DNA from: Lacrimispora sp. 210928-DFI.3.58
GTDB taxonomy: Bacteria > Bacillota > Clostridia > Lachnospirales > Lachnospiraceae
Length of the DNA stretch: 26,175 nucleotides
Direction of reading: 5' to 3'
Assembly: GCF_020554865.1 (NCBI RefSeq)
Contig: NZ_JAJCIC010000044.1
Coordinates: 1-26,175 of the forward strand
Of this stretch, positions 7,097-14,001 are shown piece by piece. The notes under the pieces were generated by a model. The model was not told the DNA's origin. It did not search any database and saw only the letters and a list, made by a program, of their open reading frames with translations. The number at the start of each line of letters is the position of its first letter. Position 1 is the stretch's first letter. The position numbers and the translations under genes were made by a program.

Positions 7097-7116
7097 TTTG
7101 AACACTTTTTGAACAC
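7097..7116. promoter_or_regulatory. Right integrase arm-type repeats
   Basis: TTTGAACAC occurs at 7097-7105 and 7108-7116, repeating the pair found at 3374-3392 near the other end. It lies 58 bp from the right attachment core, consistent with arm sites for the integrase. Confidence 0.6.
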
Positions 7117-7174
7117 CGCAACCGTGATGAAGTCTTCAAAGCCCCTTTCTATCAGTATTTGAGATTAAGAAAAA

Positions 7175-7198
7175 CGGTTCGATTCCGGTCTGCGGCAT
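7175..7198. repeat. attR: right attachment site of the integrative element
   Basis: An exact 24-bp copy of the tRNA-Leu 3' end (compare 3288-3311) without the rest of the tRNA. It marks the right end of the element and the original flank of tRNA-Leu, which continues as AAAAAATGCAAACC. Confidence 0.9.
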
Positions 7199-7212
7199 AA
7201 AAAATGCAAACC
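7197..7212. repeat. Left copy of a 16-bp inverted repeat bounding the accessory island
   Basis: ATAAAAAATGCAAACC here is the exact reverse complement of 12686-12701. The two copies enclose the whole accessory region between the tRNA-Leu element and nagA. It overlaps the last two bases of attR. Confidence 0.6.
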
Positions 7213-7282
7213 TGATGAATGCCGGGTGGCTGTAAAGCAGTAAAATCAAAAAATGGTGAAAACTTTGTGTTTTCAAAGGGCG

Positions 7283-7310
7283 GCGTGACTTCGGTCACGC
7301 TGTTTCCTTT
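7283..7310 (+). terminator. UUCG tetraloop hairpin, probable original tRNA-Leu terminator
   Basis: GCGTGAC (7283-7289), the tetraloop TTCG and GTCACGC (7294-7300) form a very stable stem followed by TGTTTCCTTTT. It lies about 85 bp downstream of attR in the tRNA direction, where the tRNA terminator would have stood before the element inserted. A smaller GCCGC-TTTG-GCGGC hairpin follows at 7321-7334. Confidence 0.5.
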
Positions 7311-7374
7311 TGCTGGGATAGCCGCTTTGGCGGCACAAGGAGTGCAGCCCATTGTACAGAACGAAGCAACACAA

Positions 7375-7406
7375 AACAGCCCGGGCATTCAGGTGTCCGG
7401 GCTGTT
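7375..7406 (-). terminator. Terminator of the Sel1-JAMM operon
   Basis: AACAGCCCGG (7375-7384) pairs with CCGGGCTGTT (7397-7406). On the minus strand the stem is followed by TTTTGTGTT. It lies downstream of the last small gene (stop at 7487) and closes the minus-strand operon. Confidence 0.7.
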
Positions 7407-7413
7407 GCCTCGT

Positions 7414-7455
7414 AGGGCGCACATACATGGTCTGGCGGCCATGTATGTGCGCCCT
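7414..7455. repeat. 17-bp perfect hairpin at the operon end
   Basis: AGGGCGCACATACATGG (7414-7430) and its exact complement (7439-7455) enclose an 8-nt loop. It stands directly before the terminator in the minus-strand direction, so the transcript end carries two tandem hairpins. It may protect the 3' end or mark the edge of an inserted segment. Confidence 0.7.
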
Positions 7456-7486
7456 TTGTTCCAAAGGGATTGTAATATGTATTTAG

Positions 7487-7615
7487 CTATTTATTTTCTC
7501 CGCGTTCCTTGAACTGCCCGCAAGTACAAATACTGTCATTTTTGGTTTGTCCAGTCATTGTACATTTTCGGTTCTGCCAATAAACGCAGTTGCTGCAACG
7601 CTCATTGCCGTTCAA
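7487..7615 (-). CDS. 42-aa cysteine-rich small protein
   Basis: A small reading frame starting at TTG, preceded by GGAGGAGG at good spacing. The 42 residues include C7, C10, C18, C30 and C32, arranged CxxC, then C, then CxC. The pattern suits a zinc or metal-binding knuckle. It begins MNGNERCSNCVYW and ends with a basic KERGENK tail. It lies 50 bp after the JAMM gene and before the operon terminator, so it is the last gene of the operon. The family is unknown to me. A real ribosome site, Cys spacing and position favour a true gene. A second zinc-binding small protein sits just upstream of the JAMM gene. Confidence 0.6.
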   Translation of the reverse strand: MNGNERCSNCVYWQNRKCTMTGQTKNDSICTCGQFKERGENK

Positions 7616-7665
7616 TTTCTATCCTCCTCCCGTTCCTTTCAATACTGTCTGAGTTTTTAGCTTCA

Positions 7666-8133
7666 TCAATCACCTGCAACTTGACAAAGCCTTTCCTTTC
7701 CATTTGGGGAAATAAAGTATGCCGTCATGCTCAAATCCTGTAAAGGCATTGTCATCATCACAATCATGGACAGCACACCATTAAAGGATATTGCAAGTTG
7801 CATATTTGACTGCCGATCCTGCTCCGAAAACGTATCACCATCGCAAATATGACTGTGCCATATACCTAGTATTGATGGTTTGCGTTGGAACGTTTGCATA
7901 AGTTCTAATGCGCGGGCCGTGTGCCAATCACCATCAAGCGTAAAAGACACTTTGGATTTCTCTGCCGTCTCCGTTGGGACTGTTACTGCAACAACAAAAT
8001 AGTGCTTGAATATTTTATATCCCATGAGAACGCCGCCAACCTCAAAATCATTCTTTGCATTGGTTACACTATCTCTGATTTGGCAGTACGCCTTGTTTGA
8101 CAGGATAACTCTTGTAGTAGAGTTTCGTTTCAT
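7666..8133 (-). CDS. JAMM/MPN (JAB) domain metalloprotease
   Basis: A 155-aa single-domain MPN protein with the full JAMM zinc signature: E31 in FEVGGVLMG, then H93-x-H95, seven residues, S103, two residues and D106 (GIWHSH...SEQD). Known JAMM proteins cleave isopeptide or C-terminal bonds of ubiquitin-like proteins, or process other short C-terminal tails. Bacterial ones are often found with ThiF/E1, E2 and Ubl genes in defence or cofactor operons. No E1, E2 or recognisable ubiquitin-like gene is present here, so the substrate is open. It starts one base after the zinc-ribbon stop codon, implying translational coupling. It has no signal peptide and should be cytoplasmic. Confidence 0.88.
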   Translation of the reverse strand: MKRNSTTRVILSNKAYCQIRDSVTNAKNDFEVGGVLMGYKIFKHYFVVAVTVPTETAEKSKVSFTLDGDWHTARALELMQTFQRKPSILGIWHSHICDGDTFSEQDRQSNMQLAISFNGVLSMIVMMTMPLQDLSMTAYFISPNGKERLCQVAGD

Positions 8134-8134
8134 A

Positions 8135-8308
8135 TTATTTTACACGGACTAAGTAAGAGTGACCACAGTTCTGGCATTTTGTTGTCGGAGCAACATCGCC
8201 TTTAATAAGCAGCGGGCCAGGGTACTGCCACCCACACTTCGGACATTCGAAATAATCACTGTTGAATTTGAGAGTAGGAATAGCTTTCTTTTGGACTTTG
8301 ATTTTCAT
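8135..8308 (-). CDS. 57-aa zinc-ribbon protein
   Basis: Contains CPKCGW and CQNCGH, the paired CxxC knuckles of a zinc ribbon, about 25 residues apart, preceded by a basic strand MKIKVQKK. The start at 8308 was chosen because TATGGAGG lies 8 bp before it. An upstream in-frame ATG at 8323 would place the ribosome site inside the gene. Such ribbons bind nucleic acid or protein partners. The gene is coupled to the JAMM gene, so the two probably act together, perhaps as adaptor and protease. I do not recognise a named family. Confidence 0.75.
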   Translation of the reverse strand: MKIKVQKKAIPTLKFNSDYFECPKCGWQYPGPLLIKGDVAPTTKCQNCGHSYLVRVK

Positions 8309-8343
8309 AATAAATGCCTCCATAAGTTTTTATTTCGTAAGAA

Positions 8344-8502
8344 TCAGCGATTCTTTGCGACGTAGTCAGAATCATACTCTGGATATTTATTGGGTACGTT
8401 TTTCAAAAATTGATCCAATTTCGAAAAAGTCATTGCCTTTCCCAGAATAGTTTGTCTAATGCATTGTTGTCCTTCCTTAGTCCATATTCCAATGGCAAAC
8501 AT
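8344..8502 (-). CDS. 52-aa small protein, unknown
   Basis: An open frame beginning MFAIGIWTKEGQQ and ending DYVAKNR that fills most of the gap between the 153-aa gene and the zinc-ribbon gene. It is amphipathic, lysine and aspartate rich, and has no known motif. The ribosome site before the first ATG is weak. An internal ATG at M24 (MTFSKLD) follows GGGAAAGG, so a 29-aa product is also possible. A competing 29-aa frame in another phase overlaps its start. The evidence is position, phase and composition only. Confidence 0.45.
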   Translation of the reverse strand: MFAIGIWTKEGQQCIRQTILGKAMTFSKLDQFLKNVPNKYPEYDSDYVAKNR

Positions 8503-8522
8503 TCATTCTGAGTATCCATAGC

Positions 8523-8984
8523 TTATTGAAACATCTTTACTAAAAAGCCGTTGTTATATTTAATATGCGGAAGTTTTTGAACCTCCATATTAATCATATT
8601 CTCAAGGGTATTAAGCTGAGTCCTGCTAGTCAAGGCACTGTAACCGCATCCCTCGGCGAGGCCGTACCAGCTATACATCTCTTGAAAACTGTATCTAGAG
8701 ACTTCAATATCTTTTGGCTTCATTCCCGAAAAGGATTGACCATCTCCTGCTTGCATATAGCAAAGGGAAACGGAATCTTTATTGATCACTGTGAAAAGTC
8801 CCACATGATTCTTTTTGACCCAATCGTAACCGGGATTCCCTTTTTTAAATAAATTTACGATATATGCGCAAATTGCTTTGCTTCCCTCGTTGTTTTTAAC
8901 AAATGCTTCCTCCTGTGCTCTTTGCTCTTTGTCCTTCGTAAGTTTTTCGCCCGCTGTCTCTAATAGTTGCCCAAAAAGTCCCAT
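8523..8984 (-). CDS. Hypothetical protein (153 aa) of the Sel1-JAMM operon
   Basis: Begins MGLFGQLLETAGEKLTKDK, an amphipathic helical start followed by a charged linker. The main part is a mixed alpha/beta domain with several aromatic residues (YDWVKK, MYSWYGLAEGCGY). It has no membrane segment and no catalytic motif that I can name. The ribosome site AAGGAGG is strong. The gene is in the middle of the operon, between the 84-aa gene and the 52-aa gene, and has the same AT-rich codon use. The MGLFG start suggests a membrane-proximal amphipathic anchor, but this is speculative. Confidence 0.75.
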   Translation of the reverse strand: MGLFGQLLETAGEKLTKDKEQRAQEEAFVKNNEGSKAICAYIVNLFKKGNPGYDWVKKNHVGLFTVINKDSVSLCYMQAGDGQSFSGMKPKDIEVSRYSFQEMYSWYGLAEGCGYSALTSRTQLNTLENMINMEVQKLPHIKYNNGFLVKMFQ

Positions 8985-9043
8985 GCTACGGCCTCCTTAT
9001 CCTTATTTATTTATGATATTTATAATTGTGTACTTTGTATGTT

Positions 9044-9298
9044 TTAACCATCATATTTCCCGTCTTTTACTGCCCGACAAATTGTCTCAATTTCGATTAA
9101 ATACCGATAGTAAAGGTCTTCGGCGACTTCAAAGTCGGCATCATCAACATCCCGATTTCGTCCCGGGATTCTTGATGAGGTACGTCGTCCCCGTTTGTAT
9201 ATATGAACATGAGTTCCCTCACGATTCATATCGTCTTTACCGGCCTCTACAGCTATAGAAACGCTTCCGCTTTTCCATTCTTTTATAATTTTAGCCAT
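9044..9298 (-). CDS. Hypothetical protein (84 aa), basic centre
   Basis: A small protein with an N-terminal beta region (SGSVSIAVEAG), a THVHIYKRGRR stretch and an arginine-rich centre (RTSSRIPGRNRD), then an acidic helical C-terminus. THVHIY followed by a basic patch could bind nucleic acid or metal, but I know no matching family. The ribosome site GGGGGATG is strong. It lies 19 bp after the preceding gene's stop codon in the same operon. Confidence 0.7.
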   Translation of the reverse strand: MAKIIKEWKSGSVSIAVEAGKDDMNREGTHVHIYKRGRRTSSRIPGRNRDVDDADFEVAEDLYYRYLIEIETICRAVKDGKYDG

Positions 9299-9317
9299 AT
9301 GCTCATCCCCCTTGTTT

Positions 9318-9491
9318 TCACACCGAATATCTGAAATACTTCAACAGTTGTTTCACATCATCATTGTCTAAACCATATTTTGCAATAAGCTGTTTTTGAA
9401 TTTGCCTTAGGGCTTCTCTGTCTTCTGTGTCATTGGCGGATTGAATCGCTGATTTATATTTGTAGTAGTCACTTGTTGATATTTTTTGCAT
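9318..9491 (-). CDS. Hypothetical protein (57 aa), helical
   Basis: A small, largely helical protein starting MQKISTSDYYKYKSAI and ending KYFRYSV. The start at 9491 was chosen because a very purine-rich ribosome site (GGGAGGGGGTGGGAG) lies just before it. An in-frame upstream ATG at 9557 would overlap the Sel1 gene. It has no known motif. It lies 40 bp after the Sel1 gene and is the second gene of the operon. Confidence 0.65.
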   Translation of the reverse strand: MQKISTSDYYKYKSAIQSANDTEDREALRQIQKQLIAKYGLDNDDVKQLLKYFRYSV

Positions 9492-9531
9492 TTCTCCCAC
9501 CCCCTCCCTGTCACATTTCAAATTTCCATTA

Positions 9532-10602
9532 TTAATACCACTCACGATGCTCATCAATCGCGTCTACTCGATATTTTGCTCTGGTTTCGCCATTTTCCAG
9601 GGATTTCTGATACCAGTATTTTGCCTTTTCTATATCTTTGGGAAAAATAGAGTCCCCGTCTTCATAATACACTCCGACCATATATTGACAGCGTGCTGCC
9701 ATTACTCCATTATTTGCTTCTGCCCCTTTATAATAGCTTTCAGCAATTTTCCCCTCTAAACTGTTTTTTTCTTCTTCTGGCAATGGCACTTTGCGAATAT
9801 CACCATTATCATCAAGAGAAATAATAGCCCCATAGGCTTTACTCAACTGAAACCAAGCATTACTTAGTCCTTGATTTGCTGCCTTGATCAGGCACTTAAG
9901 TCTTTCTTGTGACCTATAAGGTAATAAAAATTCGCCCACTGCTAACTGAGCATAAGCATCTCCAGATTCAGCAAGACTGCGTAGTACAGATTCATATTTT
10001 TCCTTAAACTCCACAACCTCATTTTCAGAAAACACAATTTTTGCAAAATTGCTACATAATGCACCTTGCGCCTCTAAATTTCCAGAGAGTGCTAGTTCAC
10101 GAAGCCGCTGCTGCCAGTATTGACGTTTTGCCGGGTGTGAATGGTCCCTGTTTACTTCATGATAGAAAAAGCATATATCCATTATTCCATCAATGGAGCC
10201 TAGTGCAACAGGCTTATCAGAATCAAAAAACTTGTCAAATTCATACTCTGTTTCACAAAAATATGGCAAGCCATTTTTAATGGAGTCTAAGACATATGTC
10301 CCTAAATTTTCCAGTTCGCGCCCCATGCCTAAGGATTGTAATAACCAGTCTATTTTGTATTTTGGCTGTTTTCCGTCATACCAGATCAGATCAAATACCG
10401 TTTTGTATTTTGAATAATATGGGCTGTTAATGAGGGCGTCCGCTGGACAGCGATTAATTCCTGGAGTTGGCTGATTGACAGTTTGAGATTGCTGCACAGC
10501 GGTATAATTCTGATAAGATGTTGTTGATGCATTATTCTTCCGTGGTTTAATGACAAGACAGTAAAAAACTACAACTAGAATTATAATTATTAATGCCCCC
10601 AT
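9532..10602 (-). CDS. Membrane-anchored Sel1-like repeat protein
   Basis: A 356-aa protein, first gene of the operon. Residues 2-20 (GALIIIILVVVFYCLVIKP) form one membrane anchor followed by a basic KPRKNN stop, so the body probably faces the cytoplasm. The C-terminal half has Sel1/TPR-like helical repeats: LAESGDAYAQLAVGEFL, AANQGLSNAWFQLSKAYG, and AARCQYMVGVYYEDG followed by DIEKAKYWYQKSLENG. Such repeats bind protein partners and act as scaffolds. The start at 10602 has GGAGG six bases upstream. A longer reading from 10635 would contain that site. As a membrane scaffold it could localise the JAMM protease and the small proteins encoded behind it. Confidence 0.82.
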   Translation of the reverse strand: MGALIIIILVVVFYCLVIKPRKNNASTTSYQNYTAVQQSQTVNQPTPGINRCPADALINSPYYSKYKTVFDLIWYDGKQPKYKIDWLLQSLGMGRELENLGTYVLDSIKNGLPYFCETEYEFDKFFDSDKPVALGSIDGIMDICFFYHEVNRDHSHPAKRQYWQQRLRELALSGNLEAQGALCSNFAKIVFSENEVVEFKEKYESVLRSLAESGDAYAQLAVGEFLLPYRSQERLKCLIKAANQGLSNAWFQLSKAYGAIISLDDNGDIRKVPLPEEEKNSLEGKIAESYYKGAEANNGVMAARCQYMVGVYYEDGDSIFPKDIEKAKYWYQKSLENGETRAKYRVDAIDEHREWY

Positions 10603-10641
10603 ATGCGTCCTCCATTCTCTTACCTTAGTTGGCACAAATAA

Positions 10642-10783
10642 GTGTACTTTTCTGTAAAGAAAAACAATAAGTTGCCTCGTTCGCCAAATAGAAAAAAATC
10701 TTCAAAAAGGTATGGAAATTTCTGCTGATATATACTATACTTATAACAATTAGTTAGTCTGAGTGATTTACAGAAAAGTACAC
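10642..10783. repeat. Putative invertible promoter segment bounded by 17-bp inverted repeats
   Basis: GTGTACTTTTCTGTAAA at 10642-10658 and its exact reverse complement at 10767-10783 enclose 108 bp. The left repeat is 40 bp from the start of the Sel1-JAMM operon. The right repeat is next to a serine recombinase gene. The flanks show no target-site duplication, which argues against a miniature transposon. The best promoter inside points right, away from the operon, so the present orientation should be OFF. Inversion by the neighbouring Pin/Mpi-like recombinase would aim it at the operon. The repeats and geometry are seen; the switching is inferred. Confidence 0.65.
10713..10741 (+). promoter_or_regulatory. 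Rightward promoter inside the putative invertible segment
   Basis: TGGAAA (10713-10718), a 17-bp spacer and TATACT (10736-10741) match the -35 at four positions and the -10 at five. No comparable leftward promoter was found in the segment as it stands. After inversion the -10 would fall at 10684-10689, giving a leader of about 75 nt before the Sel1 gene. Confidence 0.45.
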
Positions 10784-10794
10784 GTTCCTGTAAA

Positions 10795-11538
<744 letters not shown>

Positions 11539-11633
11539 GTAATTTTAAGGAAAGGTGTTATTTTATTCAGCATCCTTTCCCCATGCCCTGTTCAATAGGG
11601 CGATTTTCAATTTCACAGTTTTATGTGTATCTG

Positions 11634-11665
11634 CGTTGTTCCATGAAAAGTCATGCGGAACAACG
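11634..11665. repeat. Hairpin CGTTGTTCC/GGAACAACG
   Basis: CGTTGTTCC (11634-11642) pairs with GGAACAACG (11657-11665). ATG/CAT forms an inner extension, with two unpaired bases and an AAAAGT loop. No T-tract follows. It is one part of the structured gene-free region. Confidence 0.6.
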
Positions 11666-12083
11666 TATCGGCTTCGCTCTCCAGCGTGACACTGGTCCGT
11701 TCGGATGGCCGCATAAAACCGTTATCATTTTTGATGATTTGATAAGCCTTTGATTTCGTCGCTCTCCCTGAAAGCTGTTCCTGCCCCCGAATTTCACAGC
11801 GACGTGTCGTTCCCCTTGGTGCGCTCTCGCTTTTGCGGTCACGACGTTCACTTTGCTGGAGAGCATATCTCTTTCAGACGGTCATGCAATTTTCAAACAG
11901 CATTGTCTCTCGACATGACCATTGTAGCGAAAAATCATGCCCTCTCGCATATACAAGAGGATGGAAAATGCGCTGAAAAGTGAAAAAATTCTACGTTCTT
12001 AAAAATTATGTATTATAATAAATGTGGATGATAATATGGCAGGGCGAAGGACAGATTGTAGATATGTAGGTAAGGGTGATAAT

Positions 12084-12296
12084 ATGATTGATGTATCAAA
12101 AAGTGGGAAGCTGAACAATCGACTTCTCTGTGAAATTGTGACGCATGAGGATTTCCAGCGTTTCCTTGTAGATGCTAATATTTACATAGACCGCATAGCC
12201 GATATGCGAATCAACGATATGAACATGATCCTAGCCGCTGTAAGAAAACAACTTATGGAAAAGGACGGCACAAATGAAAATAATCTGAATATCTGA
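12084..12296 (+). CDS. Hypothetical protein (70 aa)
   Basis: Begins MIDVSKSGKLNNRLLCEIV and is predicted to be mostly helical, with alternating acidic and hydrophobic residues (FLVDANIYIDRIADMRINDMNMIL). The start at 12084 has TAAGGGTGA seven bases before it. A longer frame starts at 12024 but has no ribosome site. I do not recognise the family. It is oriented opposite to the Sel1-JAMM operon and may be a remnant of the mobile DNA that delivered the island. Confidence 0.5.
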   Translation: MIDVSKSGKLNNRLLCEIVTHEDFQRFLVDANIYIDRIADMRINDMNMILAAVRKQLMEKDGTNENNLNI

Positions 12297-12356
12297 ACAT
12301 TCAAAGTGGCTTAGGTTCAAAAATCAGAATATTTCAGTCATATTGTTGCCGATGAT

Positions 12357-12587
12357 ATGATTGTGATCCTGAGAGATATTCGAGAGCGGCATAGGACGGA
12401 CGTTACCACAGCGGATGAAGATTCCCATGTAGCGGAGGTGCAGCTTGTCAATCTGATCGAAGTGCTAAAACTTTCTCTATACTTCAAAAATCCGACCGGC
12501 CAGCGTGGAAAGGGCCGGCCACAGCTCTCACATGGCAAAGACAAGAAAAACACAAATAAGCAAAAAAGACACTATACCCAGCCCTAA
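12357..12587 (+). CDS. Possible small protein or gene remnant (76 aa)
   Basis: An open frame reading MIVILRDIRERHRTDVTTADE, then a hydrophobic helix (VQLVNLIEVLKLSLYF) and a basic low-complexity tail. The frame is open upstream to 12315 with no ribosome site. The tail runs into the terminator stem, which suggests the end is not native. It is probably a truncated gene belonging to the same mobile remnant as the 70-aa gene before it. Confidence 0.3.
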   Translation: MIVILRDIRERHRTDVTTADEDSHVAEVQLVNLIEVLKLSLYFKNPTGQRGKGRPQLSHGKDKKNTNKQKRHYTQP

Positions 12588-12608
12588 AGCTGAATATGGT
12601 GTCTTTTT
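12563..12608. terminator. Bidirectional terminator
   Basis: AAAAAGACAC (12563-12572) pairs with GTGTCTTTTT (12599-12608), and ATA/TAT continues the stem after one mismatch. T-tracts on both strands let it serve the small plus-strand genes and any transcript coming from nagA. Confidence 0.75.
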
Positions 12609-12685
12609 CGTTAGCCACTCCCGTCTGGCAGATGCTCATTTCGTAATTTGGATCTAAACTTGATTTACGAACCTGTCTAAAGTTG

Positions 12686-12701
12686 GGTTTGCATTTTTTA
12701 T
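12686..12701. repeat. Right copy of the 16-bp inverted repeat bounding the island
   Basis: GGTTTGCATTTTTTAT is the exact reverse complement of 7197-7212. It lies 38 bp from the nagA stop codon. A GCCGC/GCGGC hairpin beside it may be the nagA terminator. Confidence 0.6.
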
Positions 12702-12738
12702 TGCGCGGCCGCACAGCGGCAAGGCTTCTGCTGCAGCA

Positions 12739-13914
12739 TTACTGATGCACAACCTGCCCTCTTACCATAACAGCGGAAATCTGGATATCGTCATCAAATA
12801 TCACAATATCTGCATCCATACCTGGTGCCAAAGAGCCCTTCCTTTTCTCAATTCCAAGAACCTTCGCCGGATTATAAGTGATCATGCGCACTGCGTCCTC
12901 CAGCTTTACCTTTGCCAGCTTATACATGGTGCGGACACAGCGGTCCGTGGTACATACGCTCCCTGCAAAGGCGCTTCTGTCCGGCAGTACTGCAACTCCG
13001 TTATCGATGATGCACTCCTGCCCATGGGCCAGGCTTCCCAAAAGCACATGGGAGCCCTCCGGCATACCTGCGCCTCTCATGGAATCTGTGATCAGACAGA
13101 TATCCTCCATGGGCTTCAGCTTTACGATCAGCTGTAAAAGCTCTGGCGGAAGATGCTTCCCATCTGCTATGATCTCCACTGTCATACCATCGATCAGATA
13201 GGCGCTCTCAATCACTCCCAGATGGCGGAAGGCATTGATCCTCCGTATGGTGGACATGCCTGAATAGAGGTGGGTCACATGGGTATAGCCTCTTTCCCAT
13301 GCCTCTGCCACTGTCTCGTAGGTTGCATCGGAATGGCCGATAGCAGCCAGGATCCCTCTAGCCTTCAATTCATCTGCCAGCTCCATTGCTCCCGGAAGCT
13401 CAGGAGCCACAGACATACGTACAATATCATCGGAGGCATCTAGCATTGCCTTATAATCATCCTGCGCAGGAACCTTGATGTATTGCGGATCCTGTGCTCC
13501 CTTCTGCTCCATGGAAAAATAAGGCCCCTCCATATGGATCCCCAGCAGCTCCGGACCATCCTCCATCTCCTCCTTTGCCTCACGGTAGCACTGGAAAAAT
13601 GTAAAAAGCTCCTCGTTGGTGCAGGTCAGAGTGGTAGGACAGATCGATGTAGTTCCATGAGCCAGATGGGCCTTGCAGGCATTTATGATCGCCTCTGTTG
13701 TCCCATCCATGAAATCATATCCGCCGCCGCCATGTGTATGGATATCAATAAATCCAGGACTTATATACTGTCCTTTGGCATCAATACAGGTATCTGCGTC
13801 CGGCGCCTGTCCTCTTCCTATCTCCCGGATCTTCCCATCCTCAATTACCAGATAAGCCCCCTCCAGCATACGGTGAGGCGTAATGACCGTGCCATTCGTA
13901 ATTACTGTCTTCAT
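12739..13914 (-). CDS. nagA: N-acetylglucosamine-6-phosphate deacetylase (NagA family, divergent)
   Basis: A 391-aa amidohydrolase of normal NagA length. It has the metal site H59-x-H61 in DIHTHGGGG, E129 in HMEGPYF, H194 in IGHSDATYE, H215 in THLYSGM, H254 in ADGKHL and the catalytic D277 in LITDSMRGAG. NagA removes acetate from N-acetylated amino-sugar 6-phosphates in the cytoplasm. The usual substrate-loop residues differ: LYSGMSTIRRINAF stands where THLFNAM followed by a HHREPG-type loop is typical. The natural substrate could therefore be an unusual N-acetyl sugar phosphate. It is the last gene of the TRAP-nag operon, 87 bp after nagB with a strong hairpin between them. Ribosome site AGGAAGGG. 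Confidence 0.87.
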   Translation of the reverse strand: MKTVITNGTVITPHRMLEGAYLVIEDGKIREIGRGQAPDADTCIDAKGQYISPGFIDIHTHGGGGYDFMDGTTEAIINACKAHLAHGTTSICPTTLTCTNEELFTFFQCYREAKEEMEDGPELLGIHMEGPYFSMEQKGAQDPQYIKVPAQDDYKAMLDASDDIVRMSVAPELPGAMELADELKARGILAAIGHSDATYETVAEAWERGYTHVTHLYSGMSTIRRINAFRHLGVIESAYLIDGMTVEIIADGKHLPPELLQLIVKLKPMEDICLITDSMRGAGMPEGSHVLLGSLAHGQECIIDNGVAVLPDRSAFAGSVCTTDRCVRTMYKLAKVKLEDAVRMITYNPAKVLGIEKRKGSLAPGMDADIVIFDDDIQISAVMVRGQVVHQ

Positions 13915-13946
13915 ACAATAACCCTTCCTGTTTTCTTAATAGCTGC

Positions 13947-13988
13947 AAGCACCTGGCAGCACTGATCAGGCTGCCAGGCGGGGTGCTT
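13947..13988 (-). terminator. Strong intercistronic hairpin between nagB and nagA
   Basis: AAGCACC-TGGCAGC (13947-13960) pairs with GCTGCCA and GGTGCTT (13970-13988), with a 5-base bulge. The stem totals 14 pairs. No long T-tract follows, so it may be a processing or mRNA-stability element, or a partial terminator that lowers nagA expression. Confidence 0.55.
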
Positions 13989-14001
13989 CAGCAAATGATT
14001 T

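Larger units (their letters stand above)
3288..7198. mobile_element. 3.9-kb tRNA-Leu integrative element with a rolling-circle Rep
   Basis: The element is bounded by identical 24-bp direct repeats (3288-3311 and 7175-7198) that match the 3' end of tRNA-Leu. Its unit length is 3,887 bp. Contents in order: tRNA-Leu replacement terminator, integrase arm repeats, tyrosine integrase, HUH Rep, a candidate origin hairpin, a 106-aa protein, a divergent control region, an XRE repressor, a GC-rich hairpin, a small membrane protein, and arm repeats again. It is clearly more AT-rich than the core genes. No relaxase, coupling protein, capsid, terminase or Zot-type gene is present. It therefore either replicates as an excised circle and moves with outside help, or uses Rep as its relaxase. 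I infer a small integrative mobilizable element or satellite. Confidence 0.88.

Noticed and set aside
7219..7512. A 97-aa plus-strand frame across the hairpin cluster
   Set aside because: It runs through two strong hairpins, has no ribosome site, and its composition does not look like a protein. It also opposes the operon terminator and the 42-aa gene.
7666..8133. JAMM gene as part of a CBASS or Bub/Bil ubiquitin-like system
   Set aside because: No cyclase, E1, E2 or ubiquitin-like gene was found in the operon or nearby, so the named systems do not fit.
10642..10783. The 17-bp inverted repeat segment as a miniature transposon
   Set aside because: The flanks show no target-site duplication, and the segment lies exactly between a recombinase gene and an operon start. 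A MITE remains a weaker alternative.
11651..11866. A 71-aa minus-strand frame in the gene-free region
   Set aside because: No ribosome site and no recognisable family. The frame coincides with inverted repeats, so I left it as structured DNA.
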